Notes: a model not told the origin generated them from the sequence alone. A stretch of DNA of 55,149 nt from an uncultured Acidobacteriia bacterium (GCA_903882645.1 CAIRXZ010000275.1:1-55149), one strand, 5' to 3'; positions 1-7,589 are shown, numbered from the stretch's first letter. Numbers and translations: made by a program.

Positions 1-38
1 CGGATCTGCTCCAGGCTGGTGGCTTCCGAATCGTCCAT
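1..38 (-). CDS. 5' end of a truncated gene, possibly a transposase
   Basis: Reading leftward from an ATG at 36-38 gives MDDSEATSLEQIR and then the window edge. The LEQIR stretch near the start resembles the N-termini of some integrase-type IS transposases, but 12 codons cannot prove this. Two near-identical 21-base direct repeats lie just upstream of the start, as expected for an IS end next to its transposase gene. The frame may also be chance. Confidence 0.25.
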   Translation of the reverse strand, partial: MDDSEATSLEQI

Positions 39-74
39 GCTGATGATCAATACCCAGCATCCCGATCTTTCCCC

Positions 75-130
75 TTCAGGCTCATCTTGTGTGAGAATCC
101 GGGCCTCGGTTCAGGCTCATCTTGCATGAG
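75..130. repeat. Tandem-spaced 21-bp direct repeat, possible IS end
   Basis: A 21-base sequence at 75-95 (starting TTCAGGCTCATCTTG) recurs at 110-130 with two mismatches. The copies are 35 bases apart, between a leftward partial gene and purC. They could be transposase binding sites at an IS terminus. No inverted partner is inside the window. Confidence 0.5.
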
Positions 131-187
131 ACAAGAGTCCTCATTGACATTGCCGCGCGACGGGGTATGATTTGAATTGCCCCCCCG

Positions 188-1105
188 ATGGAATCCCGAG
201 GCTCCGTGAACTCCACTCACAATCCAGTGGTTCTGGAAACCGACCTGCCCGGCGTCGAACTCCTGGCGCGCGGCAAGGTCCGCGATGTCTACAATCTGGG
301 CGGGCATTTGCTGATCGTAGCCACGGACCGCATCTCCGCATTCGATTACATCCTGCCCACGGGGATTCCCGAAAAAGGCAAGGTCCTGACGCAGCTTTCG
401 ATTTTCTGGTTCGACTATCTGCGCGAGGTCACGCCCACGCACTTCGTCACCGCGAACGTGGACGAGTATCCCGAACCGCTGCCGCGCTTCCGCGACCAAC
501 TCGAAGGCCGCTCGATGCTCGTGAAACGCGCGCGCATGGTCGAAATCGAGTGCGTCGCGCGGGGCTATCTGGCGGGCTCCGGCTGGAAGGAGTATCGCGA
601 AAAGGGATCGGTCTGCGGCATTCCGCTCCCGGCGGGCCTGCGCGAGAGCGGCCGGCTCCCCGAGCCTCTCTTCACCCCGTCCACCAAGGCCCAGACCGGC
701 CACGACGAGAACGTCTCCTTCGAGCGGGTTTGCGCGGTTGTTGGCGGCGGCCTCGCCCATCGCCTGTGCGACCTCACCCTGGCGATCTACAGCGCCGCCG
801 CGCGGTTCGCCGAGACCAAGGGCATCGTCATCGCCGACACCAAGTTCGAGTTCGGGTTCGTGGACGGCGAACTGGTGTTGGGCGATGAAGTGCTGACGCC
901 GGACTCCTCGCGCTTCTGGCCGGCCGCCACGTACGCCCCCGGCGGTCCGCAGTTTTCCTTCGACAAGCAATTCGTGCGCGACTACCTGGAGTCCATCCGC
1001 TGGGACAAGCGGCCGCCCGCGCCCCCGCTGCCCGCGGAAGTCGCCGCCAAGACCGGCGAGAAATACCGCCAGGCTTACGCCAGGCTGACTGGCCGCGAGT
1101 TATGA
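188..1105 (+). CDS. purC: Phosphoribosylaminoimidazole-succinocarboxamide (SAICAR) synthase
   Basis: This is the ATP-dependent ligase that joins CAIR and aspartate to form SAICAR in de novo purine synthesis, acting in the cytoplasm. The 305-residue product carries the family signatures: GKVRDVY near residue 30 (nucleotide binding), DRISAFD near 47, and DTKFEFG near 220. The length is that of the longer, yeast-like PurC form rather than the roughly 240-residue E. coli form. The ATG at 188 is used because homology begins soon after it; no clear Shine-Dalgarno precedes it. The stop codon overlaps the next start as ATGA, suggesting coupling with cvpA. Confidence 0.95.
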   Translation: MESRGSVNSTHNPVVLETDLPGVELLARGKVRDVYNLGGHLLIVATDRISAFDYILPTGIPEKGKVLTQLSIFWFDYLREVTPTHFVTANVDEYPEPLPRFRDQLEGRSMLVKRARMVEIECVARGYLAGSGWKEYREKGSVCGIPLPAGLRESGRLPEPLFTPSTKAQTGHDENVSFERVCAVVGGGLAHRLCDLTLAIYSAAARFAETKGIVIADTKFEFGFVDGELVLGDEVLTPDSSRFWPAATYAPGGPQFSFDKQFVRDYLESIRWDKRPPAPPLPAEVAAKTGEKYRQAYARLTGREL

Positions 1106-1644
1106 ACTGGCTCGATATCGTCCTGCTGCTGATTCTGGCGTGGTCTATCGCCGCGAGTTTGCGCGCGGGTCTCACGCGCGAGATTCTCGGGCTGGCGTCC
1201 GTGGTTCTGGCGTTGGTGCTGGGTCTGTGGTGCTACGGAACCGCGGGTTCCTACCTCGCCCCTTACGTCAGCTCGCGTTCGCTCGCCAATCTTCTCGGCT
1301 TTTTTGTGGTCTTCGCCGGCGTGATGCTGGCCGGAAGTCTGGCCAGCTTCATCCTCGGCAAGTTCCTCAAGGTGACGGGTCTTTCGATCGTCGATCACGC
1401 GCTCGGCGCGGCTTTCGGGGTTGTTCGCGGAATGCTGATCGCCATCGTGTTGATCATGGGTATCATGGCCTTCTCGCCGGGCGGCCGGGCGCCCGCATCC
1501 GTGGTGCATTCCCGGTTCGCTCCCTATGTGACGGGCGCGTCCCGCGTGTTCGTGGCCATGGCGCCGCACGAGATGAAAGAGGGTTTCCGGAAAACCTACG
1601 AGCAGGTGAAGGCGGCATGGGAGAAGGTTGTCGGGGCGCGCTAG
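1102..1644 (+). CDS. cvpA: CvpA family inner-membrane protein
   Basis: The 180-residue protein has four hydrophobic segments (about 5-22, 28-50, 62-88 and 105-126) and the CvpA-type opening MNWLDIVLL, followed by a charged C-terminal tail. CvpA was first described as needed for colicin V production in E. coli and is often linked to purine genes there; its molecular role is still poorly defined. The purC neighbour here fits that pattern. The start overlaps the purC stop by four bases, so translation is probably coupled. Confidence 0.85.
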   Translation: MNWLDIVLLLILAWSIAASLRAGLTREILGLASVVLALVLGLWCYGTAGSYLAPYVSSRSLANLLGFFVVFAGVMLAGSLASFILGKFLKVTGLSIVDHALGAAFGVVRGMLIAIVLIMGIMAFSPGGRAPASVVHSRFAPYVTGASRVFVAMAPHEMKEGFRKTYEQVKAAWEKVVGAR

Positions 1645-1662
1645 ACGCGCCGAAGGAAGAAC

Positions 1663-1938
1663 ATGAAAGAGAATTTTGACGCGCTTGTGCAGCATCTGCT
1701 GAATGGCGGCATCTCCCTGGGCCAGGCCATCGAGATTCTGGAGAAACGCATGATCGAGGGCGCGCTGGAACGCTCTCGCGGCAACCAGTGCGCCGCCAGC
1801 CAGCGTCTCGGAATTCACCGCAATACCCTCCAGCGAAAAATGACGGCCTACGAGCTGGCCAACGGCCGCATCCGGCCGCGCCGCAAACCCCTGGCCCGCG
1901 CGCCGGGCTCCCGCGGGAGAAAGGCCGGCGCCGCATAG
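1663..1938 (+). CDS. Fis-type helix-turn-helix protein
   Basis: This 91-residue protein has a Fis-family HTH at about residues 25-65: the segment ALERSRGNQCAASQRLGIHR followed by NTLQRKM matches the C-terminal DNA-binding helices of Fis and NtrC-type activators. The N-terminus is too short for an AAA+ or receiver domain, so it is a stand-alone DNA binder. The tail is rich in Arg, Lys and Pro. A GAAGGAAGA ribosome-binding site lies just before the ATG. It sits 18 bases after cvpA and likely shares its transcript. Targets are unknown. Confidence 0.8.
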   Translation: MKENFDALVQHLLNGGISLGQAIEILEKRMIEGALERSRGNQCAASQRLGIHRNTLQRKMTAYELANGRIRPRRKPLARAPGSRGRKAGAA

Positions 1939-1976
1939 ACGCCCGCGCACCCTTGCCAGCATCGAATTCCGGCTCC

Positions 1977-2636
1977 ATGGATCTTCTCATCTTCGATCTG
2001 GACGGCACCCTGATCGATTCCCGGCTCGACCTCGCGCAAGCCGTAAACGCCACGCGCCTGCACATGGGCATGCCGCCGCTCGAAAACGCGCAAGTCTGTT
2101 CCTACGTGGGCAACGGCGCGGCCGTGCTGATCCGCCGCGCCATGGGAGAACGCGCCGCCGAGGCGGAGATCCAGGAAGCGCTCGAGTTCTTCCTCGAGTA
2201 CTATCGGGAGCACGCTTTGGAGCGGACCACGCTCTACCCGGGCGTGCGGGAAGCGCTCGAGCTGCTCGACGGCGCCGGCAAGCGTCTTGCCGTCCTCACC
2301 AACAAGCCGGTCAAGATCAGCCGCGCCATCCTCGACGGCCTGGGCGTGGGCGGGCGCTTCTTCCAGGTCTACGGCGGCAACAGCTTCGAGTTCAAGAAGC
2401 CCAATCCCATCGGCGTGGAAGCCCTCATGAACGAGGCGCGCGTGGATCGCGCGCGCACGCTCATGATCGGCGACAGTTCCATAGATATCCAAACCGCCCG
2501 CAACGCCGGCGTGCGAAGCTGCGGCGTAACCTGGGGCTTTCAGCCCGAGACCCTCGCCGATCCAGCCCCCGACCTGCTCGCCGGCCGCATGGAAGAGCTG
2601 GCGCGCCGGGTCCTCGATCAAGGAGACAAATCATGA
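1977..2636 (+). CDS. gph: HAD-family phosphatase, phosphoglycolate phosphatase type
   Basis: The 219-residue product has the HAD motifs in order: DLDGTLID at residues 6-13 (nucleophile Asp and acid/base Asp), TNKP near 110 (motif II), the lysine in KKPNP near 140 (motif III) and GDSSIDIQTARNAG near 165 (motif IV). The helical cap between motifs I and II and the YVGNG sequence are typical of Gph, which removes phosphate from 2-phosphoglycolate formed during DNA repair. Other small phosphates are possible substrates. The frame is open upstream to 1788, but homology starts at the ATG at 1977, so that start is chosen. Confidence 0.85.
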   Translation: MDLLIFDLDGTLIDSRLDLAQAVNATRLHMGMPPLENAQVCSYVGNGAAVLIRRAMGERAAEAEIQEALEFFLEYYREHALERTTLYPGVREALELLDGAGKRLAVLTNKPVKISRAILDGLGVGGRFFQVYGGNSFEFKKPNPIGVEALMNEARVDRARTLMIGDSSIDIQTARNAGVRSCGVTWGFQPETLADPAPDLLAGRMEELARRVLDQGDKS

Positions 2637-2815
2637 CTCATCGTCCCGGCGCCACCGTCCCGGCAACCGGCATCTATTGGTGTACGGTCTGCAAACTGCC
2701 CGAGCGGTTCGCCGCCGGAGAGCCGTTCCCCGAGTGCAAGAACATGTGCGGCCGCGGTTCCTGGGTGCTGGTCCGCAAGGAGGGCGACGATCCACCGGCC
2801 CGGAAGGAGTTGTGA
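2633..2815 (+). CDS. Small zinc-ribbon-like protein
   Basis: This 60-residue protein starts inside the gph stop codon (ATGA). It has a CTVC pair at residues 17-20 and two further cysteines in CKNMC at 35-39, which together could hold one zinc ion. The layout recalls the small YjzC-like proteins of unknown function. Nothing indicates a catalytic role. The tight overlap with gph suggests a real, co-translated gene. Confidence 0.65.
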   Translation: MTHRPGATVPATGIYWCTVCKLPERFAAGEPFPECKNMCGRGSWVLVRKEGDDPPARKEL

Positions 2816-2942
2816 ACGGCTATTTGCCCAACGGCGACATCCCGTTGGAATTCAGCCGGGATCGTCCGGAGCCTCGCCCCGCGCAATGGCTCAAGGCACA
2901 GGCGCCCGGTGGCGCGCTCGGGAAGCGAGAAATCCGACGTTA

Positions 2943-3573
2943 GCCCGAAGGGCGTGAGATAATAGCCCACGGCGCAAGCCGTCGGGAACGCAACCTGCGC
3001 TTGAGTAGCCCCGTTCAGGGGCGTAAGAACATGCCGCACACTTTCGCTTGTCTGCTCGTGCACGTGGTTTTTTCCACCAAGGATCGCGTACGTGATCTAT
3101 CGCCCGAGCTCGCGAGCCGCCTTTTCCCTTACATGGGCGGCATTGTCAGAGAGCTGAAAGGGGCGCCGCTCATCATCAACGGGCCAGCCGATCATGTTCA
3201 CCTGCTGTTGTCGATTCCGGCGACAGCTTCGATAGCCGCTCTGCTGCGAGTGCTGAAGACCAACTCTTCCCGGTGGGTTCACGAGCAGTTTCTGGCGCGG
3301 AAGCGCTTCGCCTGGCAAGCCGGGTACGGCGCGTTCACGGTGAGCGGCTCGAAATCGGACGACGTGAGGAGCTACGTCGCTTCGCAGGAGGCGCGTCACC
3401 GCAGAGTGTCCTTCCAGGAGGAGTTCCTCACCCTGCTGAAGAAACACGGACTGGAACACGACGCGGCGGACATTTGGGGATGAAGCTCTTCCGCCCCTGA
3501 ACGGGGCTGCGCGGGAGCCGGGTCTGGTTCCCGACGGCTCACGCCGTGGGCTATTATCTTTCGCCCTTCGGGC
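2943..3573. mobile_element. RAYT element with long inverted repeats
   Basis: A left arm at 2943-3027 and a right arm at 3488-3573 are imperfect inverted repeats of about 85 bases around a Y1 transposase gene. Each arm holds three small palindromes: GCCCGAAGGGC, ACGGC-loop-GCCGT and GCCCC-loop-GGGGC, as seen around REP-associated tyrosine transposases. The motif AATAGCCCACGGCG and its complement mark the two arms. No clear target-site duplication is visible. Whether the unit still moves is not known. Confidence 0.75.
3031..3483 (+). CDS. REP-associated tyrosine transposase (IS200-like, Y1 family)
   Basis: The 150-residue protein belongs to the Y1 transposase family, single-strand nucleases that cut and join DNA through a tyrosine. 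The HUH metal site is visible as DHVHLLL near residue 54, and the likely catalytic tyrosine lies in VRSYVASQEARHR near 117. The start HTFACLLVHVVFSTKDR matches the family's N-terminal strand, so the ATG at 3031 is preferred to the in-frame TTG at 3001, which lies inside the left repeat. The gene fills the space between the two inverted repeats. The frame is intact, so it may be active. Confidence 0.85.
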   Translation: MPHTFACLLVHVVFSTKDRVRDLSPELASRLFPYMGGIVRELKGAPLIINGPADHVHLLLSIPATASIAALLRVLKTNSSRWVHEQFLARKRFAWQAGYGAFTVSGSKSDDVRSYVASQEARHRRVSFQEEFLTLLKKHGLEHDAADIWG

Positions 3574-3677
3574 TCGGCATGCGACGCCGCTTGCCAGAAA
3601 TGCAGGAACTCCAAGCCGACGCTGTTTATCAGCGTCGTCCCAATGGGCGAAACTCGCCATTGAGTGCGTAGGACGAG

Positions 3678-4202
3678 TCAATAACCAATGAGAAGGATAC
3701 CCTTCAGAGGAAGTTGGAGCCGCCCGCTAACGTAGAGCGTCTCAAGAAAGCTCTCAACCTTGGCGAAATCGTCCGAATTACGATACGTGTTGCGCACAGC
3801 TATCGCGAGATGAAGAACATCGTGCATCATGCACGCTTGAAAAATGTCCTTGAGAAACTGGTTGTTGTCAACGGCCCGGCCTGCCTCAACTTCAAGAACC
3901 CACCCCTTGCCGGCTGCGTGGGCGTCAGCGTTGAAACACTTCAGTACCTTGCCCTTGCGCCCAAAGAGCACGGGCACGATTATCTTGTCCTCGAGAGACT
4001 TTCCCTTTTCGACCCGAAATCCAAGCTTCTCTAGGCCTGGGCGGAGCCGTGCCATAACCGCATCGCTATGTTGGCCTGCTCTTGTACTCGAATCGATGGC
4101 GTCGGCCACCTCTTCGAAGAGCGCGACGACAAGGATCCCGAACTCTGGTGGAGGTGACGACTTTGGGAAGTAGACCCAGTTGATTCGCGTGGCGTCGCTC
4201 AT
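3678..4202 (-). CDS. Uncharacterised protein with possible PD-(D/E)XK nuclease-like fold
   Basis: The 174-residue protein is not one I recognise with certainty. The central part has a strand-rich pattern, KVLKCFNADAHAAGKGWVLE followed by VEAG and a long helix (QFLKDIFQACMMHDVLHLAI), which resembles the core of restriction-endonuclease-like folds such as the BglII type, with Asp and Glu residues at about 93 and 102-104. A canonical ExK is not seen. The ATG overlaps the stop of the upstream zinc-ribbon gene, so the two are probably made together. Its base composition is less GC-rich than that of its neighbours, which hints at horizontal origin. Confidence 0.6.
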   Translation of the reverse strand: MSDATRINWVYFPKSSPPPEFGILVVALFEEVADAIDSSTRAGQHSDAVMARLRPGLEKLGFRVEKGKSLEDKIIVPVLFGRKGKVLKCFNADAHAAGKGWVLEVEAGRAVDNNQFLKDIFQACMMHDVLHLAIAVRNTYRNSDDFAKVESFLETLYVSGRLQLPLKGILLIGY

Positions 4203-4453
4203 TGAACGTCGAAGTCCTCAAACTTCGCCTCGTACCGGCAGTCGTAACACATCGCAGGCGATTCGTCGCCGTATTCGATTGTGCCGTCGTCGGCGTCGCC
4301 GCAGCCGTCGTCATGCAGTCGAACTCGCATCGAAACTGCGATCTCAAATGGTCCAGACGATCCGCAATTTGGACATCGCTTTCCATAAAGACAATTGACG
4401 TTGGGATTCGCCCTTTCTTCACCGTGACCAGACTCAGCGGCATTATGACTCAT
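4199..4453 (-). CDS. Small zinc-ribbon protein
   Basis: The 84-residue product carries CPNCGSSGPF at about 27-36 and CYDC at about 69-72, two CxxC knuckles forming a probable zinc ribbon around an acidic segment. Proteins of this shape are common in phages and mobile regions and have no assigned function. It overlaps the next gene by four bases and likely forms a two-gene unit with it. Confidence 0.65.
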   Translation of the reverse strand: MSHNAAESGHGEERANPNVNCLYGKRCPNCGSSGPFEIAVSMRVRLHDDGCGDADDGTIEYGDESPAMCYDCRYEAKFEDFDVQ

Positions 4454-4509
4454 AACAACGGGCCTCCATGATCATCCCCTATTCGCGGTCTAACCGGTTC
4501 TCTCTCGGG

Positions 4510-4773
4510 TCATGTCTTCGATTGCCTGGCAAGCCAGTCCTGAAGCATGCTTTCCACAAGGCCGCTCATTTCCATTCCCCGTTCATAGAGCCTCGCCCGG
4601 ACCCGATTCCGCAACTCGATGGGCAAGTAGATCGAAGTCTGGGTGTAGCTCCGATCGCTGTGCTTGCCTGGCTTCCGCCCCGGCTTCTTCGACAGCGCCA
4701 CCCCGGCCTGATTCGACGCCTCCGCTTGCCGCTTCTGCGTCCGGCCACTCGGAGAAGGATGCCCTTTTGACAT
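4510..4773 (-). CDS. Ribbon-helix-helix (CopG-like) protein
   Basis: The 87-residue product has a basic, low-complexity N-terminal half (GRKPGKHSD) and then a ribbon-helix-helix pattern: the strand TQTSIYLPIELRNRV followed by two helices up to the C-terminus. This fold binds DNA as a dimer and is typical of antitoxins and small repressors. No toxin gene is adjacent. The ATG at 4773 is taken, but the frame also has GTG and TTG starts up to 4800. It lies upstream of the zinc-ribbon pair on the same strand and may regulate it. Confidence 0.65.
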   Translation of the reverse strand: MSKGHPSPSGRTQKRQAEASNQAGVALSKKPGRKPGKHSDRSYTQTSIYLPIELRNRVRARLYERGMEMSGLVESMLQDWLARQSKT

Positions 4774-4947
4774 TATGGTGTTTTGAGTACTCACGAACAA
4801 TATCGATCTTAAATGTCAATGACGCCAATGTCAACAGGGAACGCGGTTCTGCTCTGGACATTTCCCGCCCCTCGCTTCGCGCCATCCGGGCTCCTCTGCC
4901 CCGCCGGCGCAAATGCGGGGATAAGTTTAATTTATGTTGAGCCGCGC

Positions 4948-4976
4948 TTGCATTTAGGGAATTGCTAAGCTACACT
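4948..4976 (+). promoter_or_regulatory. Candidate promoter for the ilv operon
   Basis: TTGCAT at 4948-4953 and TACACT at 4971-4976 are 17 bases apart and resemble -35 and -10 boxes. They lie just upstream of the leader peptide ATG at 4994, which would leave a very short untranslated region. This is pattern matching only; Acidobacteriota promoters are not well defined. Confidence 0.35.
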
Positions 4977-4993
4977 ATCCTTGAAGTTCTTCG

Positions 4994-5080
4994 ATGTTCG
5001 ACCTTCTTCCAATCCGGCCGGTTCGCAACGTCATTCCCATCGCTATTATTATCGTGGTCATCGTAGCCGGCCCCGCCTGA
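4994..5080 (+). CDS. ilvL: Ilv leader peptide (transcription attenuation)
   Basis: An open frame of 28 codons reads MFDLLPIRPVRN, then VIPIAIIIVVIVAGPA and a TGA stop. It contains seven isoleucine and five valine codons, with a run of eight consecutive Ile/Val codons near its end. The stop is followed by competing hairpins and a T-rich terminator before ilvB. This is the layout of ilv leader peptides in proteobacteria, where ribosome stalling at scarce Ile or Val codons lets transcription continue. No strong Shine-Dalgarno precedes the ATG. Function here is inferred from position, codon content and the hairpins. Confidence 0.85.
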   Translation: MFDLLPIRPVRNVIPIAIIIVVIVAGPA

Positions 5081-5117
5081 AGGCCAGCCGGAACCCAGGT
5101 TCCAAAGGCCATCGGCG
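5067..5117 (+). promoter_or_regulatory. Candidate antiterminator and pause structures of the ilv leader
   Basis: After the leader stop, CCGGC at about 5067 can pair with GCCGG near 5088 (pause-type hairpin). Alternatively GCCGGAACC near 5086-5094 can pair with GGTTCC near 5097-5102 and on to CGGC at 5113-5116, which would take away the left half of the terminator stem. The two options exclude each other, as an attenuator needs. The exact pairings need folding software. Confidence 0.55.
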
Positions 5118-5144
5118 GGGCGAAACCAGCCGATGGCCTTTTTT
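5105..5144 (+). terminator. Intrinsic terminator of the ilv attenuator
   Basis: AAGGCCATCGGC at 5105-5116 is perfectly complementary to GCCGATGGCCTT at 5129-5140. This makes a 12-bp stem with a 12-base loop, followed by a run of T to 5144 and further T-rich sequence. It lies between the leader peptide and ilvB, about 50 bases before the ilvB start, so it can only act as a regulated stop ahead of the operon. Confidence 0.88.
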
Positions 5145-5196
5145 GTTGTTTGGCGGCTTTCTTGGAGTGGAACGGAGTTTTGAGGGAAAACGGAAT

Positions 5197-6927
5197 ATGT
5201 CGGCGTTAATGAGCGGCGCGAGAATGCTGGTGGAGTGTCTGGTCCGGGAAGGCGTGGATTGCATGTTCGGGTATCCGGGCGGCGTGACGCTTCCCTTTTA
5301 CGACGTGCTTTACGACCGCCAGATCCGGCACATCCTGGTGCGCCACGAAGAGAACGCGGTTTTTGCCGCGGAAGGCTACGCGCGAGCCACGGGGAAGGTC
5401 GGGGTATGCTGCGCGACTTCGGGACCCGGCGCCACCAACCTGACCACCGGGCTGGTGGACGCGCTCATGGATTCCATTCCGATCGTCGCCATCACCGGGC
5501 AGGTCTCCACCATGCTGATCGGCAGCGACGCGTTTCAGGAGGCCGATACGTTCGGCATCACGCGCTCGGCCACCAAGCACAACTACCTGGTCAAGAACCT
5601 GGAAGACCTGCCGCGCATCGTCCATGAAGCGTTCTACGTGGCCTCGACCGGGCGGCCGGGACCGGTGCTGGTGGATATCGCCAAAGACGTCTTCCAGGGC
5701 CAGGGCCATTACCAGCCGGTGAGCTCGATTCACCTGCCCGGCTACAAGGTCTTCACCGAGGGCCACGCCGGGCAGGTCAAGCGCGCGGTCCAGTTGCTCC
5801 GGGAGTCTTCGCGCCCGCTGGTTTACGCGGGGGGCGGCATCCTGGCGGCGGGCGCCGCGGGGGAGTTTCGCGAGTTCGTGGAGCTGACCGACGCGCCCGT
5901 GGTGCAGACGCTGATGGGCTTGTCGGCGCTGCCCTCGGAGCACCCGAACTTCATCAGCATGCCTGGAATGCACGGCAGCTACGCAGCCAACATGGCCCTG
6001 ACCGAAACCGATCTGCTGATCGCCTTGGGCGTGCGCTTCGACGACCGGGTGACCGGGCGGCTGGCCGGCTTCGCTCCCCACGCCAAGGTGATTCACGTCG
6101 ATATCGACCCCGCCGAAATCGGCAAGAACCGCGCGCCCGAAGTGCCGATAGTCGGCGACCTGAAACGCGTCCTCCCGAAGCTGAACAAACTGCTATCCGA
6201 GGCCCCCTCCGCCGGCGAACGGATTTCCGAGGAGCGGCGCGCCTGGCGGCGGCGGATCCGGCAGTGGAAAGACGAGCACCCCTTTTCCGCGGAAACGTCC
6301 GATTCCGAAATCAAGCCGCAGAGCCTAATGCGCGAAATCGACCGCCTCTCCGGAGGCCAGGCCATCGTCACCACCGACGTGGGGCAGCACCAGATGTGGG
6401 CGGCGCAATTGATCCGCTTCAACGAGCCGCGTTTGTGGATCACCTCGGGCGGCCTGGGGTCCATGGGCTTTGGCGTACCGTCCGCCATCGGAGCGCAGTT
6501 CGCGCGGCCCGATAAGCTGGTTTTCGCCATCGTCGGCGACGGCGGTTTCCAAATGTCCATCCCCGAGCTTTCCACCATCGCCGCGAACGGCCTGCCGATC
6601 AAGATCGTCGTGATGAACAACGGATATCTCGGCATGGTCCGCCAGTGGCAGACCCTGTTCTTCAACAACCGGCTCTGCGGGGTCCAGCTCGATTGCTTCC
6701 CCGACGCGGAGAAATTGGCCGCCGCGTACGGATTCCAGGGCGCCGTCGTCGAGAAGCCTTCCGAGCTGGCGGCGGCGCTCGAGCGCGCCGTCAGGCATCC
6801 GGGCCCGTATCTGCTGAACGTGAAGGTCTCGCCGATGGAATGCGTGTACCCCATGGTGCCGGCCGGCGGCGCGATCAGCGAGATGGTTCTGGGACCGCCC
6901 CAAGCGGAGGCGGCGGCCGCGATATGA
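5197..6927 (+). CDS. ilvB: Acetolactate synthase, large (catalytic) subunit
   Basis: This thiamine-diphosphate enzyme condenses two pyruvates to acetolactate, or pyruvate with 2-ketobutyrate to acetohydroxybutyrate, the first shared step of valine, leucine and isoleucine synthesis. The 576-residue product has the catalytic Glu in RHEENAVFAAEGYARATGK near 50, the central FAD-type domain, and the ThDP motif GDGGFQMS ending in NNGYLGMVRQWQ near 445-480. The frame is open back to 4981, but the ATG at 5197 follows a GAGGGAAAA ribosome-binding site and starts the homology. The upstream part of the frame is the attenuator. ilvN follows after 13 bases. Confidence 0.95.
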   Translation: MSALMSGARMLVECLVREGVDCMFGYPGGVTLPFYDVLYDRQIRHILVRHEENAVFAAEGYARATGKVGVCCATSGPGATNLTTGLVDALMDSIPIVAITGQVSTMLIGSDAFQEADTFGITRSATKHNYLVKNLEDLPRIVHEAFYVASTGRPGPVLVDIAKDVFQGQGHYQPVSSIHLPGYKVFTEGHAGQVKRAVQLLRESSRPLVYAGGGILAAGAAGEFREFVELTDAPVVQTLMGLSALPSEHPNFISMPGMHGSYAANMALTETDLLIALGVRFDDRVTGRLAGFAPHAKVIHVDIDPAEIGKNRAPEVPIVGDLKRVLPKLNKLLSEAPSAGERISEERRAWRRRIRQWKDEHPFSAETSDSEIKPQSLMREIDRLSGGQAIVTTDVGQHQMWAAQLIRFNEPRLWITSGGLGSMGFGVPSAIGAQFARPDKLVFAIVGDGGFQMSIPELSTIAANGLPIKIVVMNNGYLGMVRQWQTLFFNNRLCGVQLDCFPDAEKLAAAYGFQGAVVEKPSELAAALERAVRHPGPYLLNVKVSPMECVYPMVPAGGAISEMVLGPPQAEAAAAI

Positions 6928-6940
6928 CGAGGGGGAAGAC

Positions 6941-7513
6941 ATGCGTCAAGTGATTTCACTGCTGCTCGAAAACAAGCCCGGCTCGCTGATGCGCGTCACC
7001 GGAGTGCTGAGCCAGCGAGGCTACAACATCGAGAGCCTCACGGTCGGCCGCACGCTCGATCCCGAGGTGTCGCGCATGACCATCGTGGTCGACGTGGATA
7101 GCGCGCTCTGCCAGCAGGTGATCAAGCAGATCAACAAGCCCGTCAACGTGCTCCAGGCGACCGACCTGACCGATGCGCCGAAGGTGGTCCGCGAATTGGC
7201 GCTGGTGCGCGTCCGCACGGCGCAGGGGTCGCGCGGGGCGCTGCTGAAGGAAGCCGAGATCTTCGGCGGGCGCGTGGTGGATTCCTCCACCGAGGGCTTC
7301 GCCATCGAGGTGACCGGCGCCCCGGAGAAACTCAACGAGTTCATCGATGTCATGGGAACCTATGGGGAGATCGACGTCACGCGCTCGGGCGCGGTGGCGA
7401 TCGCGCTGGAGGCGCGAAAACTCAGGTTGCAGCCGCCGGTGGAAAGACAGCTTTCAGCGGTCAGCGTTCAGCTTTCAGCTAACCCGTCTGAGGCTGAGGG
7501 AGTTGGCGGCTGA
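6941..7513 (+). CDS. ilvN: Acetolactate synthase, small (regulatory) subunit
   Basis: The 190-residue regulatory subunit binds valine through its N-terminal ACT domain (residues 1-75, with NKPGSLMRVTGVLSQRGYNI) and activates the large subunit; a second domain follows to about 165. Family members usually end near 160-175 residues. Here the last 25 or so residues (RQLSAVSVQLSANPSEAE) are encoded by a palindromic intergenic repeat that has run into the reading frame, so the tail is probably not functional. GGGGGAAGAC precedes the ATG. Confidence 0.93.
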   Translation: MRQVISLLLENKPGSLMRVTGVLSQRGYNIESLTVGRTLDPEVSRMTIVVDVDSALCQQVIKQINKPVNVLQATDLTDAPKVVRELALVRVRTAQGSRGALLKEAEIFGGRVVDSSTEGFAIEVTGAPEKLNEFIDVMGTYGEIDVTRSGAVAIALEARKLRLQPPVERQLSAVSVQLSANPSEAEGVGG

Positions 7514-7589
7514 TTGCTAACGGAAGAAGGGCTATCAGCCATGAGCCCATGCGTTCGAGGCTGATCGCTGAAAGCTGAGAGCTGAAGGC
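7448..7589. repeat. Inverted repeat of CAGCTTTCAGC units
   Basis: A left arm at 7448-7480 made of TCAGC/TTTCAGC units and a right arm at 7559-7589 made of the complementary GCTGA units flank about 80 bases. The left arm encodes the C-terminal extension of IlvN; the right arm ends just before the ilvC ribosome-binding site (TTAGGAGCAC). It could form a large hairpin between ilvN and ilvC. Confidence 0.7.

Noticed and set aside
47-970. A 307-codon minus-strand frame over purC
   Set aside because: It covers the purC coding region in antisense and has no family resemblance.
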